A stretch of DNA of 24,352 bases from Pelagibius sp050290145 (GTDB lineage: Bacteria; Pseudomonadota; Alphaproteobacteria; Kiloniellales; Kiloniellaceae), in the NCBI GenBank assembly GCA_050290145.1, contig JBNKHC010000041.1:1-24352 (forward strand). The letters run 5' to 3'. Under the pieces are notes generated by a model. It was given only the letters and a program-made list of their open reading frames with translations. It was not told where the DNA came from and did not search any database. Positions 14,963-23,722 of the stretch are shown here, in pieces. Every line of letters starts with the position of its first letter. Position 1 is the stretch's first letter. The translations under genes and the position numbers were made by a program.

Positions 14963-16189
14963 TTGAGGATCCGGCTCCTTCTGCTGGCCATAGTCTTCCT
15001 GACGGGCGCCTCGGGCATGGTCGTGGCCAAGCCCGCCCTCGCCAAGCCCCAGGTGACCGCCGCGCGCATCGGCGAGACTCCGGAGCGGACCCGTTTCGTC
15101 CTGGAGTTGAGTGAGGACCTGCCTTATCGGGTCTTTACGCTGCCGGACCCCTTCCGCGTGGTGCTGGACCTGCCCGAGGTCGACTGGGCGCTGCCCGATG
15201 ACCGCCAGCCGCGCGTGCGCGGCCTGATCAGCGACCTGCGCTTCGGCCTCTTCGCGCCGGGGACCAGCCGGGTGGTGCTGGACGTCAAGCAGCCGGTGCA
15301 CCTGCGGAAGGTTTTCGTCATCCCGCCGCGCGACGGCAAGCCGCACCGCCTGGTGATCGACGTGGAGGAGGTCAGCCGCGAGCAGTACTTCGCCGCCCAG
15401 GGCGGGGCGACCGGGGAGACCTCGGTCTCCGACCGGCCCCTGAAGCCGCTGGCCGAGGCGGTGCCGCCGCTGCCGCCGGCCAAGCCCGCCGACACCCGAC
15501 CGACCGTCGTCATCGACCCGGGTCACGGCGGCGTCGACCCCGGCGCCGTGGGCGTCTCCGGCTCCTACGAGAAGAACCTGACCCTGGCCTACGGCGAGGC
15601 CCTGAAGACGGCGCTGGAGGCCACCGGGCGCTACCGGGTGGTTCTGACCCGCGAGCGCGACGTCTTCCTGAAGCTGCGCGAGCGCATCCGCCTGGCCCAG
15701 GAGGCCGAGGGCGACCTCTTCATCTCCCTGCACGCCAACGTGCACAGCTCCGGCAAGATCCGCGGGGCGTCGATCTACACCCTCTCCGAGACCGCCTCGG
15801 ACGAGGAGGCCGCGGCCCTGGCGGCGGCGGAAAACGCCGCCGACGTGCTGGCCGGCGTCGACCTGACCGACCAGACCGGGGACGTGCGCAACATCCTGAT
15901 CGACCTGGCCCAGCGCGAGACCATGAACCTCTCCAAGAAGTTCGCCAACGATCTGGTGCGCGAGGTGGGCCGGGAGACCAAGCTGCTGCGCAATACCCAC
16001 CGTTTCGCGGGCTTCGCGGTGCTGAAATCGCCGGTGGTGCCCTCGATCCTCTTCGAGATCGGCTATATGTCGAACCGCCAGGAAGAGCGGCTTTTGCGCA
16101 GCAAGGCGCATCGGGATAAGATAATCGCTTCGATTATCCGGGCGATTGACGGCTATTTTGAGAGGCAGAAGGCGGCCAGCCGGTCCTGA
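14963..16189 (+). CDS. AmiC-type N-acetylmuramoyl-L-alanine amidase
   Basis: This 408-residue periplasmic zinc amidase cleaves the amide bond between MurNAc and the stem peptide, used for septal peptidoglycan splitting. A signal peptide covers about 1-27 (RIRLLLLAIVFLTGASGMVV). An AMIN targeting domain spans about 30-137, a Pro-rich linker about 160-178, and the Amidase_3 catalytic domain about 181-401. Zinc and catalytic residues are H188 (DPGHGG), E203 (YEKNLTL), H257 (SLHAN) and E365 (FEIGYMSN). The TTG at 14963 is chosen for the compact signal peptide and the GGGA 7 nt upstream; a TTG at 14933 would add 10 residues. The frame stays open back to 14222 but that part overlaps the start of rne and is not coding. 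PBP1A follows, so this is a cell-wall remodelling pair. Confidence 0.94.
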   Translation: MRIRLLLLAIVFLTGASGMVVAKPALAKPQVTAARIGETPERTRFVLELSEDLPYRVFTLPDPFRVVLDLPEVDWALPDDRQPRVRGLISDLRFGLFAPGTSRVVLDVKQPVHLRKVFVIPPRDGKPHRLVIDVEEVSREQYFAAQGGATGETSVSDRPLKPLAEAVPPLPPAKPADTRPTVVIDPGHGGVDPGAVGVSGSYEKNLTLAYGEALKTALEATGRYRVVLTRERDVFLKLRERIRLAQEAEGDLFISLHANVHSSGKIRGASIYTLSETASDEEAAALAAAENAADVLAGVDLTDQTGDVRNILIDLAQRETMNLSKKFANDLVREVGRETKLLRNTHRFAGFAVLKSPVVPSILFEIGYMSNRQEERLLRSKAHRDKIIASIIRAIDGYFERQKAASRS

Positions 16190-16191
16190 AG

Positions 16192-16233
16192 CCGGGCCCG
16201 GCGGGGCCGAAGGCGGCCCGGCGGCGGGCCCGG
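16192..16233 (+). terminator. GC-only nested hairpin after the amidase gene
   Basis: An outer 8-bp stem, CCGGGCCC (16192-16199) with GGGCCCGG (16226-16233), encloses an inner GGGCCG/CGGCCC stem (16204-16209 with 16214-16219) closed by a 4-nt AAGG loop. It begins 3 nt after the stop codon and lacks a U-tract. Transcript-end protection, pausing or partial termination before mrcA are possible. The design is like the hairpin after mlaD. Confidence 0.4.
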
Positions 16234-16452
16234 GGCGCTGCGGCCCGGTCGAAGCCGCGGGCGCGGGCCACCACAGGGCTGCCACATTTGGGTGCTACCC
16301 CTTGATATGAAAGGGCTTGCATCCGCGGTTGAGGTTCCTTAACGCCTCATTGCGTAGCATGCGCCCCCTGGAGTATCGGGCCCGGGGGCATCGGGCCGGC
16401 AGCGGCCGGGGCGGCCAGGAAGCGGGCGGAAGCGCTCGGCGGAGAGAAAAGC

Positions 16453-18894
16453 TTGAGACGTGCCTTTAAAATCCTCGGCGTCCTGTTCGGACTGGCCCTG
16501 ATTTGCGCTGTCATCGGGGCGGGCGGCCTGTTCTACGTGTTCTATCACTACGGCCGCGACCTGCCCGACTACAGCCAGCTGGCCGATTACGAGCCGCCGA
16601 CCGTGACCCGGGTGCATGCCGGCGACGGGCGCCTGCTGGCTGAGTACGCGACCGAGAAGCGGGTCTTCGTGCCGATCACCGCGATTCCGCGCCGGGTGAC
16701 CAACGCCTTCCTCTCGGCCGAAGACAAGAACTTCTACGACCACCCCGGCGTCGACTTCGTCTCGGTGCTGCGCGCGGTGGTCACCAACGTCGCCAACTTC
16801 GGCTCCGACCGCCGGCCCGTCGGCGGCTCGACCATTACCCAGCAGGTGGCCAAGAACTTCCTGCTGAGCAACGAGGTCGCCCTGGAGCGCAAGATCAAGG
16901 AGGCCATCCTCGCCTTCCGCATCGAGCACGCCTTCACCAAGGAGACGATCCTCGAGCTCTATCTCAACGAGATCTATCTGGGCTTCGGCTCTTACGGCGT
17001 GGCGGCGGCGGCGCTGAACTATTTCAACAAGTCGCTCGACGAGCTGACCATCGCCGAGGCAGCCTACCTGGCGGCGCTGCCCAAGGCGCCCAACAACTAC
17101 CACCCGGTGCGCAAGCACGACGCCGCGGTGGCGCGGCGCAACTGGGTCATCGGCCGCATGGCCGAGGACGGGCGGATCACCCAGGCCGAGGCAGAGGCCG
17201 CCCAGGCCGAGCCGCTGGTGGTCCGCGAGCGCGACAATACGGAGGTCGTTGAGGCCCAGTACTTCGCCGAGGAGACCCGGCGCGAGCTGGTGCGCCTCTA
17301 CGGCGACGACAGCCTCTACACCGGCGGCCTGTCGGTGCGCACGACCCTGGACCCGCGGCTGCAGGACATCGCCAACCGGGTGCTGCGCGACGGCCTCATC
17401 GCCTATGACCGGCGCCACGGCTGGCGCGGCCCGCTGCAGGAGATCGAGGTGGGCGAGGGCGTGGACCCGGTGGTGAGCCTGCAGGAGATCGAGCGCCCGA
17501 TCGGCATCGACGAGACCTGGCGTCTGGCCGCGGTCACCGGCACCAGCGCCAAGCAGGCGGACATCGTCCTGGCCGACGGCACCACGGGTCACATTCCCAT
17601 GGCCGAGCTGGCCTGGGCGCGCAAGTGGATCAAGAACCAGCACATCGGCTACAAGCCCAAGAAACCCAGCGACGTACTGAAGGCCGGCGAGGTCGTCCTG
17701 GTCGAGGCGGTGAGCGAGGACGAAGACGGCAAGGCCTACGGCCAGAACGCCTTCGGCCTGCGTCAGATCCCCGACGTGAACGGCGGGCTGGTGGCGCTGG
17801 ACCCGCACACCGGCCGGGTCCTGGCCATGGCCGGCGGCTTCTCCTACGAGCGCAGTGAGTTCAACCGCGTGACGCAAGCCAGGCGCCAGCCGGGCTCGGC
17901 CTTCAAGCCCTTCGTCTACCTGGCCGGGCTCGACAGCGGCTTCACGCCGGCGACCATGATCCTGGACGCGCCCTTCGTGCTGGACCAGGGTCCCGGGCTC
18001 GGCAAGTGGAAGCCCTCCAACTACTCCAAGGAATTCTACGGCCCCACCCCCATGCGCGTCGGCATCGAGAAGTCGCGCAACCTGATGACCGTGCGCCTGG
18101 CGCAGACCATCGGCATGGAGAAGGTGGTGGAGTACGCGCGCCGCTTCGGCATCATCGACAATATGGAGCCGGTGCTCTCCATGTCGCTGGGCGCCGGTGA
18201 GACCACCCTGATGCAGATCACTACCGGCTACGCCATGCTGGTGAACGGCGGCAAGCGCATCTCGCCGACGCTGATCGACCGGGTGCAGGACCGCAACGGC
18301 CGCACCATCTACCGCCACGACCTGCGCGAATGCGAGGTCTGCCGCGTCGAAGCCTGGCAGAACCAACCGCCGCCCGGGCTGCCCGACGAGCGCGAGCAGG
18401 TGGCCGACCCGGCCTCCGCCTACCAGATCGTCGGCATGCTGCAGGGCGTGGTTCAGCGCGGCACCGGCCGGCGCATCGCCTCGCTGGGCATGCCGCTGGG
18501 CGGCAAGACCGGGACCACCAACGACAACATCGACACCTGGTTCATCGGCTTCAGCCCCGACCTGGCCGTCGGGGTCTTCGTCGGCTTCGACGAGCCGCGC
18601 ACCCTGGGTCCGCGCGACACCGGCTCCAACGTCGCCGCGCCGCTGTTCAAGGCCTTCATGGCCGAGGCGCTGACCAAGGAGGATGTCGTGCCCTTCCGTA
18701 TCCCGCCGGGGATCCGCCTGGTGCGCCTCAACGCCGAAACCGGCCAGCTGGCGCGTCCGGGCGACAAGCACGTCTTCCTGGAGGCCTTCAAGCCGGGCAC
18801 CGAGCCGGCGCCGGGCCGCCAGGTGGTGCTGGACGGCGGCTACAACCCCACTACCGGCAGCACCGCGGCCAGCGGCACCGGCGGCCTCTACTAG
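16453..18894 (+). CDS. mrcA: Penicillin-binding protein 1A, bifunctional transglycosylase/transpeptidase
   Basis: This 813-residue class A PBP polymerises and crosslinks peptidoglycan at the outer face of the inner membrane. A membrane anchor spans about residues 8-31. The GT51 glycosyltransferase domain (about 55-230) has the catalytic E90 in SAEDKNFYDHPG, then GGSTITQQVAKN and the substrate-site motif ELYLNEIYLGFGSYG. An OB-like linker lies near 320-430. The transpeptidase domain shows S482-A-F-K485, S541-R-N543 and K685-T-G687 in order. The start is TTG with GGAGAG 6 nt upstream; no ATG is near in frame. A 263-bp gap after the amidase includes a GC hairpin; a separate promoter may lie there, but I see no convincing one. 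Confidence 0.96.
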   Translation: MRRAFKILGVLFGLALICAVIGAGGLFYVFYHYGRDLPDYSQLADYEPPTVTRVHAGDGRLLAEYATEKRVFVPITAIPRRVTNAFLSAEDKNFYDHPGVDFVSVLRAVVTNVANFGSDRRPVGGSTITQQVAKNFLLSNEVALERKIKEAILAFRIEHAFTKETILELYLNEIYLGFGSYGVAAAALNYFNKSLDELTIAEAAYLAALPKAPNNYHPVRKHDAAVARRNWVIGRMAEDGRITQAEAEAAQAEPLVVRERDNTEVVEAQYFAEETRRELVRLYGDDSLYTGGLSVRTTLDPRLQDIANRVLRDGLIAYDRRHGWRGPLQEIEVGEGVDPVVSLQEIERPIGIDETWRLAAVTGTSAKQADIVLADGTTGHIPMAELAWARKWIKNQHIGYKPKKPSDVLKAGEVVLVEAVSEDEDGKAYGQNAFGLRQIPDVNGGLVALDPHTGRVLAMAGGFSYERSEFNRVTQARRQPGSAFKPFVYLAGLDSGFTPATMILDAPFVLDQGPGLGKWKPSNYSKEFYGPTPMRVGIEKSRNLMTVRLAQTIGMEKVVEYARRFGIIDNMEPVLSMSLGAGETTLMQITTGYAMLVNGGKRISPTLIDRVQDRNGRTIYRHDLRECEVCRVEAWQNQPPPGLPDEREQVADPASAYQIVGMLQGVVQRGTGRRIASLGMPLGGKTGTTNDNIDTWFIGFSPDLAVGVFVGFDEPRTLGPRDTGSNVAAPLFKAFMAEALTKEDVVPFRIPPGIRLVRLNAETGQLARPGDKHVFLEAFKPGTEPAPGRQVVLDGGYNPTTGSTAASGTGGLY

Positions 18895-19020
18895 AACCTG
18901 CACGCACGAGGGTCTGTACTGGGGTGGGCGGAATCCGCTACAAGTTCCCCGGAAACATCTAGCCGCGGCCCTGGAAGGTATTCGGGCGGCGGCCCATCAA
19001 AGAATGATCAAGGAGTGCTT

Positions 19021-20149
19021 ATGCGCGCCGAAATCCAAGCGGTGGCAGACGAGGTTCGTCAGTCGTTGGCCCTGCTGAGGAGGCATCTTTGACGTCGATG
19101 CCGCGACGCTTCGCCTCGACGAGCTGAACGCCGAGGCCGAGAACCCCGAGCTCTGGAACGACCCGGAGAGCGCCCAGAAGGTGATGCGCGAACGCACCCA
19201 CCTGGAGCAGTCGCTGAAGGAGTTCCACGCCATCGAGAGCGAGCTGGAGGACGCCGTGACCCTGGCCGAGCTGGGCGAGGCCGAGGACGACGAGGACAGC
19301 ATCCAGGAGGCCCAGGGCCAGCTCGAGGCCCTGCAGGCGCGCGCCGCCAAGCGTCAGCTCGAGAGCCTGCTCTCCGGCGAGGCCGACGGCAACGACTGCT
19401 ATCTGGAAGTCAACGCCGGTGCCGGCGGCACCGAGGCCCAGGACTGGGCGCAGATGCTGCTGCGCATGTACGTGCGCTGGGCCGAGGCGCACGGCTACAA
19501 GATCGAGTGGCTGGAAGAGAGCGCCGGCGAAGAGGCGGGGATCAAGTCGGCCTCGGTGAAGGTGATCGGCCAGAACGCCTATGGCTGGCTGAAGACCGAG
19601 TCCGGCGTTCACCGCCTGGTGCGCATCTCGCCCTTCGACTCCCAGGCGCGGCGCCATACCTCCTTCGCCTCGGTCTGGGTCTACCCCGTGGTCGATGACG
19701 CCATCGAGATTGACGTTCAGGACAAGGACGTGCGCATCGACACCTACCGCGCCTCGGGCGCTGGCGGGCAGCACGTCAACAAAACCGATTCCGCGATCCG
19801 CATCACCCACCTGCCGACCGGCATCGTGGTGCAGTGCCAGAACGACCGCTCGCAGCACAAGAACCGGGCCCAGGCCTGGAGTATGCTGCGCGCCCGCCTC
19901 TACGAGCATGAGCTGCAGAAGCGCGAGGCCGAGGCCCAGGCGGAGGCGGACTCCAAGACCGACATCGGCTGGGGGCACCAGATCCGTTCCTACGTGCTGC
20001 AGCCCTACCAGATGGTGAAGGATCTGCGCACGGCGGTGGAAAAGGGCAACGCTCAGGGCGTGCTGGACGGCGACATCGACGCCTTTCTGGAGGCTTCCCT
20101 GGCGGCGCGCCTGGACCGGGGCTCGGCGGAGGCCGGGGCCGAGGCCTGA
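19021..20149 (+). CDS. prfB: Peptide chain release factor 2, with programmed +1 frameshift
   Basis: RF2 releases finished proteins at UGA and UAA codons. The zero-frame part (19021-19089) encodes 23 residues and meets an in-frame UGA at 19090. A +1 shift at CTT continues from GAC at 19091 to give 375 residues, against 365 in E. coli. The UGA-recognition tripeptide SPF is at 203-205 and the GGQ peptidyl-hydrolysis motif at 248-250 (SGAGGQHVNK), both two residues from their E. coli positions. The ATG has AAGGAG 5 nt upstream. Gene callers that ignore the shift would start it at 19181 and lose about 50 residues. RF2 level is autoregulated through this shift. Confidence 0.97.
19078..19092 (+). 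promoter_or_regulatory. RF2 programmed +1 frameshift site
   Basis: The site reads AGG AGG CAT CTT TGA, followed by C. The internal AGGAGG (19078-19083) acts as a Shine-Dalgarno-like stimulator close to the slippery CTT (19087-19089), and the in-frame UGA (19090-19092) is followed by C, a poor termination context. This matches the E. coli prfB site (AGG GGG TAT CTT TGA C) in design and spacing. Low RF2 favours shifting and hence RF2 synthesis. Confidence 0.96.
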
Positions 20150-20283
20150 GCCTTGTCCAGGGTTTACCCCGTCAGAACGGTTTCCCTCGGCGCCATAAGA
20201 CTCTAGTCATGCTCAGGTCATGCATTTGTTAACCTGGGGTTGGCAGACTGCAGGCCGCTGACCGGCAGCGGCGGGGGAAAGAA

Positions 20284-21528
20284 ATGGTGAAGCTTGACAA
20301 GGAGATAGCGGAGACGGCGGTGCCGGCTGGCGGCGCCGCGATCGATTTCGACGCCCCCGGCTACATCGACGACCCCTATCCCCATTACCATGCCTTGCGC
20401 GCGGCGGCGCCGGTCTACCCCAGCCCCTGGGGCGATTGGTATCTGACCCGTTTCGCCGATGTCGCCCAGGTGCTGACCGACCAGCGCTTCCAGCGCCAGT
20501 CGCCCAACGGTGCCAACCCGATCAGCGGCGAGGCGCGGCAGGCGACGCCCCTGGACCGCATGCTGAGCCGCTGGATGGTGTTCATGGACCCGCCGGCCCA
20601 CACCCGGCTGCGCCGCCTGGCCGGCAAGGCCTTCACCCCCAAGCTTGTCGCCTCCCTGCGCGGCGATATCCGCGCCATCGCCGGGCGACTGCTCGATACG
20701 GCGCTGGCCGGCGACGAATTCGACCTCATCGCGGACTTCGCCTATCCCCTGCCGGTCATCGTGGTTTCGCGCATTCTCGGCGTGCCGGCGGAAGACTACG
20801 ACAAGCTGAAGGTCTGGTCGGGACAGCTGACCCTTGCGCTGGACACCGGCGCGGCGGAGGAGCTCGCCACCGGCATTCCCGCGACCGAGGAGCTGACGGC
20901 CTATATGACGGCGCTGATCGACGCGCGCCGCCGCGCGCCGCGCGACGACCTCATCTCGGCCATGCTGGCGGACAGCGCGGACGACGACGCGCTGAGCGAG
21001 GAAGAGCTGTTGGCCAACTGCATCTTCCTGCTGTGGGCCGGGCACGAGACGACCAAGAACCTGATCGGCAACGGCACGCTGTCGCTGATCCGCCATCCCG
21101 GGGAGTTCGCGCGCCTGGCCGACGACCCGGGGCTGATGGAGCGCGCGGTCGACGAATTCCTGCGCTACGAGAGCCCGATCCAGAAGATCGGCCGCTGGAC
21201 GCGCAGTGAGGTGGTGATCGGCGGCGAGACGGTTCCCGCCGGCAGCTACGTGGTCAGCATATTCGGCGCCGCCAATCGGGACCCGGCGCAGTTTCCGGAC
21301 CCGGACCGCCTGGACGTCGGCCGGCGCAACGGCACCAGCCTCGCCTTCGGCAAGGGCATCCATCATTGCCTCGGCTACGGCCTGGCCAAGCTGGAAGGGG
21401 AGGTCGCCTTCGCCGCGCTGCTGGAGCGGGTCAGCGCCATCGAGTTGCGCGAGGCCGCCCCCTGCTGGCAGCCCAATTCCTCGATCCGCGGGCTCGAGCG
21501 CCTGCTGGTCGCGGTGCGGCGGCGCTGA
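20284..21528 (+). CDS. Cytochrome P450
   Basis: This 414-residue soluble bacterial P450 monooxygenase has no membrane anchor. Landmarks are in order: MDPPAHTRLRRL (C-helix region, about 101-112), the I-helix oxygen-activating AGHETT (252-257), the K-helix E291-x-x-R294 in EFLRYESP, and the heme-binding loop FGKGIHHCLG with C362 as the thiolate ligand. The length is typical of bacterial CYPs that use separate ferredoxin and reductase partners, which are not in this window. The ATG follows a GGGGGAAAG ribosome-binding site. A short hairpin (CCGCTG 20255-20260 with CAGCGG 20266-20271) lies just before it. It is the first gene of a tight three-gene unit with the adenylate-forming enzyme 28 bp downstream. 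The substrate is unknown; acyl or aryl-acid derivatives are a guess from context. Confidence 0.94.
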   Translation: MVKLDKEIAETAVPAGGAAIDFDAPGYIDDPYPHYHALRAAAPVYPSPWGDWYLTRFADVAQVLTDQRFQRQSPNGANPISGEARQATPLDRMLSRWMVFMDPPAHTRLRRLAGKAFTPKLVASLRGDIRAIAGRLLDTALAGDEFDLIADFAYPLPVIVVSRILGVPAEDYDKLKVWSGQLTLALDTGAAEELATGIPATEELTAYMTALIDARRRAPRDDLISAMLADSADDDALSEEELLANCIFLLWAGHETTKNLIGNGTLSLIRHPGEFARLADDPGLMERAVDEFLRYESPIQKIGRWTRSEVVIGGETVPAGSYVVSIFGAANRDPAQFPDPDRLDVGRRNGTSLAFGKGIHHCLGYGLAKLEGEVAFAALLERVSAIELREAAPCWQPNSSIRGLERLLVAVRRR

Positions 21529-21556
21529 CGGGGCCGGCCGGCAAGGGGGGGAAGGC

Positions 21557-22933
21557 ATGCCGATACCACGCTCGACCGTTCCGGGGATCATCACCCCGGC
21601 GATTCCCGGCCGCATGGCGTCGCTGCTGCTGGCGGTCCTCTATCAGCTCGACCAGACCCAGTGGCTGTCGCCCGATGACCTCTTCGCCCAGCAGGCGCGC
21701 CAGCTGCGCCTGCTCTTCTCCCACGTGGGGCAGACCGTGCCCTTCTACCGCCAGCGCTTCGCCGAGGCCGGTATCGACCCCAACGCGGAGGTGACGCGGG
21801 AGAGCTTCGCGCGCCTGCCGATCCTGAGGCGCGACGAGCTGCAGACCGCCGGGGAGGACATCCACGCCACCAGCCTGCCCAAGTCTCACGGCAAGCGCCA
21901 TCACATCGAGACCTCGGGCTCGACCGGGCGGGCGGTGCGCATGTTCGGCACCGAGGTGACCGGCCTGTTCTGGCGCGCCTGCGTCATGCGCGAGCACTTC
22001 TGGCAGGGCCGCGATCTCGGCGCCAAGCTGGGCGCCATCCGTTGGGCGCGCAAGGGCGTGGCCATGGCGCCCGCCGGCAATCACGGCGACAGCTGGGGGC
22101 CTGCGTCCGGCTCGATCTATCCCACCGGTCCGGCGGTAATGCTGAACATTGCCAGCGAGCTGCACGAGCAGGTCGACTGGATGCTGCGCGAACGGCCCGA
22201 CTACCTGATTTCCTTTCCCTCCAATCTCATGGCCCTGGCCAAGCACTGTATCGAAAAGGGCATCGAGTTTCCCAACCTGAAGCAGGTGCTGACGGTGGGC
22301 GAGACGGTGACCCAGCAGGCGCGCGACCTGGTGCGCCAGGCCTGGGACGTGCCCTTGAAGGACTCCTACAGCTGCGAGGAAGCCGGCTACCTGACCATCC
22401 AGTGCCCGGAGCAGGAGGTCTATCACGTGCAGTCGGAAAACGTGCTGCTGGAAGTCGTCGACGACGACGGCAGGCCCTGTGCGCCCGGGGAAGTGGGGCG
22501 GGTGCTCATCACCAGCCTGCACAACTTCGCGACGCCGCTGATCCGCTACCAACTGGGCGACTATGCGGAGGCCGGGGCAACCTGCGCCTGCGGACGCGGC
22601 CTGCCGGTCATCAACCGGGTCCTCGGGCGCCAGCGCAACCGCCTGGTGCTGCCCGACGGCTCGACGGTCTTCCCCTATTTCGGGAACCACGACGAATACA
22701 AGGCGATCACGCCCGAGGTTCTGCAGTTCCAGTTCATCCAGCACGACATCGACGAGATCGAAAAGCGCATGGTTGTCTCCGCGCCGCTGACGCCCGAACA
22801 GGAAGAGGCGACGCGCGAGCTGATGGTTCGCAACCTCGGGCATCCCTTCCGCATCACCTTTACCTACCTCGATGAGATACCGCTGGGACCGCGCGGAAAG
22901 TACGAAGAGTTCATCTCCAAGGTGGATGTCTAG
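21557..22933 (+). CDS. PaaK/CapK-like adenylate-forming enzyme
   Basis: This 458-residue ANL-superfamily protein resembles phenylacetate-CoA ligase and CapK-type enzymes, which activate a carboxylic acid as an acyl-adenylate and usually pass it to CoA. The ATP P-loop is TSGSTG (119-124). The adenine-side motif is DSYSCEEAG (269-277), the conserved aspartate is D335 in YQLGDYAE, and a CACGRG turn at 343-348 is typical of this branch. The C-terminal catalytic lysine is K448 in GPRGKYEEF. No carrier-protein domain is fused. GGGGGGAAGG precedes the ATG. It lies 28 bp after the P450 gene and 24 bp before the GNAT-like gene, so co-transcription is likely. The substrate acid is unknown; aryl, hydroxy or fatty acids all remain possible. 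Confidence 0.88.
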   Translation: MPIPRSTVPGIITPAIPGRMASLLLAVLYQLDQTQWLSPDDLFAQQARQLRLLFSHVGQTVPFYRQRFAEAGIDPNAEVTRESFARLPILRRDELQTAGEDIHATSLPKSHGKRHHIETSGSTGRAVRMFGTEVTGLFWRACVMREHFWQGRDLGAKLGAIRWARKGVAMAPAGNHGDSWGPASGSIYPTGPAVMLNIASELHEQVDWMLRERPDYLISFPSNLMALAKHCIEKGIEFPNLKQVLTVGETVTQQARDLVRQAWDVPLKDSYSCEEAGYLTIQCPEQEVYHVQSENVLLEVVDDDGRPCAPGEVGRVLITSLHNFATPLIRYQLGDYAEAGATCACGRGLPVINRVLGRQRNRLVLPDGSTVFPYFGNHDEYKAITPEVLQFQFIQHDIDEIEKRMVVSAPLTPEQEEATRELMVRNLGHPFRITFTYLDEIPLGPRGKYEEFISKVDV

Positions 22934-22957
22934 CAGCATGAAGTCCGGAGCAGCAGC

Positions 22958-23716
22958 ATGGGTGAACTGAGGGGACGCGTGGAGCGGACGGCCGGCCTGG
23001 ATCAGGCGACGCGGGCGGCGATGTTCCGGCTCTATGAGCAATACTACGGCGGCACCAACGAGGAGCTGTTCTTCAGCGATCTCGACGACAAGCAGTATGC
23101 GGTGATCCTGCGCGACGACGACGGCACGCTGCAGGGCTTTTCCTCGATCAAGGTCTGGGAAGAAACGCTCGGCGGCAAGCGGTTCCGGATCATGTACTCC
23201 GGCGACACCATCGTGCACCAGGATCACTGGGGCCAGCAGGCCCTGGCCTTCACCTGGATCCATTTCTCCGGCGCGCTGAAGTCAGAAGCGCCGGAAACAC
23301 CGCTCTACTGGTTCCTGCTGGTGAAGGGCCACCGCACCTACCGCTACCTGAAGACCTTCTACCGGGTCTTCTATCCGGCCCATAACCGACCGACACCGCC
23401 GGAGGCCAAGGCGCTGATCGACCACCTGGCGGCGGAGAAGTTCGGTGAGTTCTACAATCCGGAAACCGGGGTGGTGCACTTTCCGGAATCGCGTGGCCAC
23501 CTGAAGGAAGATTGGGCGGAGATTCCGGAAAAGGACCGCCGGCGCCCCGACGTGCAGTTCTTCCTGCAGCGCAATCCCGGCTATACGGTCGGCGACGAGC
23601 TGGTCTGCCTCACCGAGCTCAGCCACGACAACCAGAATCCCCTGGCTGCGCGGCTCTTCGACGCCGGCTTCGACGGCGGTCTGGAAGCCGCCCTTTCGAA
23701 GGACGGCGAGGGCTAG
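22958..23716 (+). CDS. Uncharacterised protein, possible GNAT-fold acyltransferase
   Basis: I know no named function for this 252-residue cytoplasmic protein. The pattern at about 45-105 resembles a GNAT core: a strand with YAVILRDDDGTLQGFSSIKV, then SGDTIVHQDHWGQQALAFTW. There V-H-x-D-x-W-G-Q resembles the acetyl-CoA pyrophosphate loop of motif A (V-x-P-x-W-G-x-G). A later LYWFLLVKGHRTYRYLKTFY (116-135) matches the final strand-helix of that fold. The C-terminal part (about 150-225, with FFLQRNPGYTVGDELVCL) is outside the core and may form a second, unrecognised module. GGAG lies 7 nt before the ATG. It follows the adenylate-forming enzyme by 24 bp, so an acyl-CoA donor made by that enzyme is an attractive inference. 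The fold call is by eye only. Confidence 0.72.
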   Translation: MGELRGRVERTAGLDQATRAAMFRLYEQYYGGTNEELFFSDLDDKQYAVILRDDDGTLQGFSSIKVWEETLGGKRFRIMYSGDTIVHQDHWGQQALAFTWIHFSGALKSEAPETPLYWFLLVKGHRTYRYLKTFYRVFYPAHNRPTPPEAKALIDHLAAEKFGEFYNPETGVVHFPESRGHLKEDWAEIPEKDRRRPDVQFFLQRNPGYTVGDELVCLTELSHDNQNPLAARLFDAGFDGGLEAALSKDGEG

Positions 23717-23722
23717 GGGAAG

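Noticed and set aside
16339..18903. Minus-strand open frame of about 850 codons opposite mrcA
   Set aside because: The product is rich in His, Gly, Asp and Arg with no recognisable domain, and PBP1A on the other strand carries all catalytic motifs. It is an antisense shadow.
19181..20149. prfB starting at a GTG at 19181
   Set aside because: This would delete the N-terminal helical part of RF2. The upstream ATG and the frameshift site restore a full-length protein.
20255..20271. Small hairpin before the P450 start as a riboswitch or operator
   Set aside because: Only 6 bp with a 5-nt loop, in GC-rich DNA, and no known aptamer core. It is too weak to call.
21431..23263. Minus-strand frame of about 610 codons across the ligase and GNAT-like genes
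   Set aside because: It spans two real genes and their intergenic gap on the opposite strand and shows no domain.
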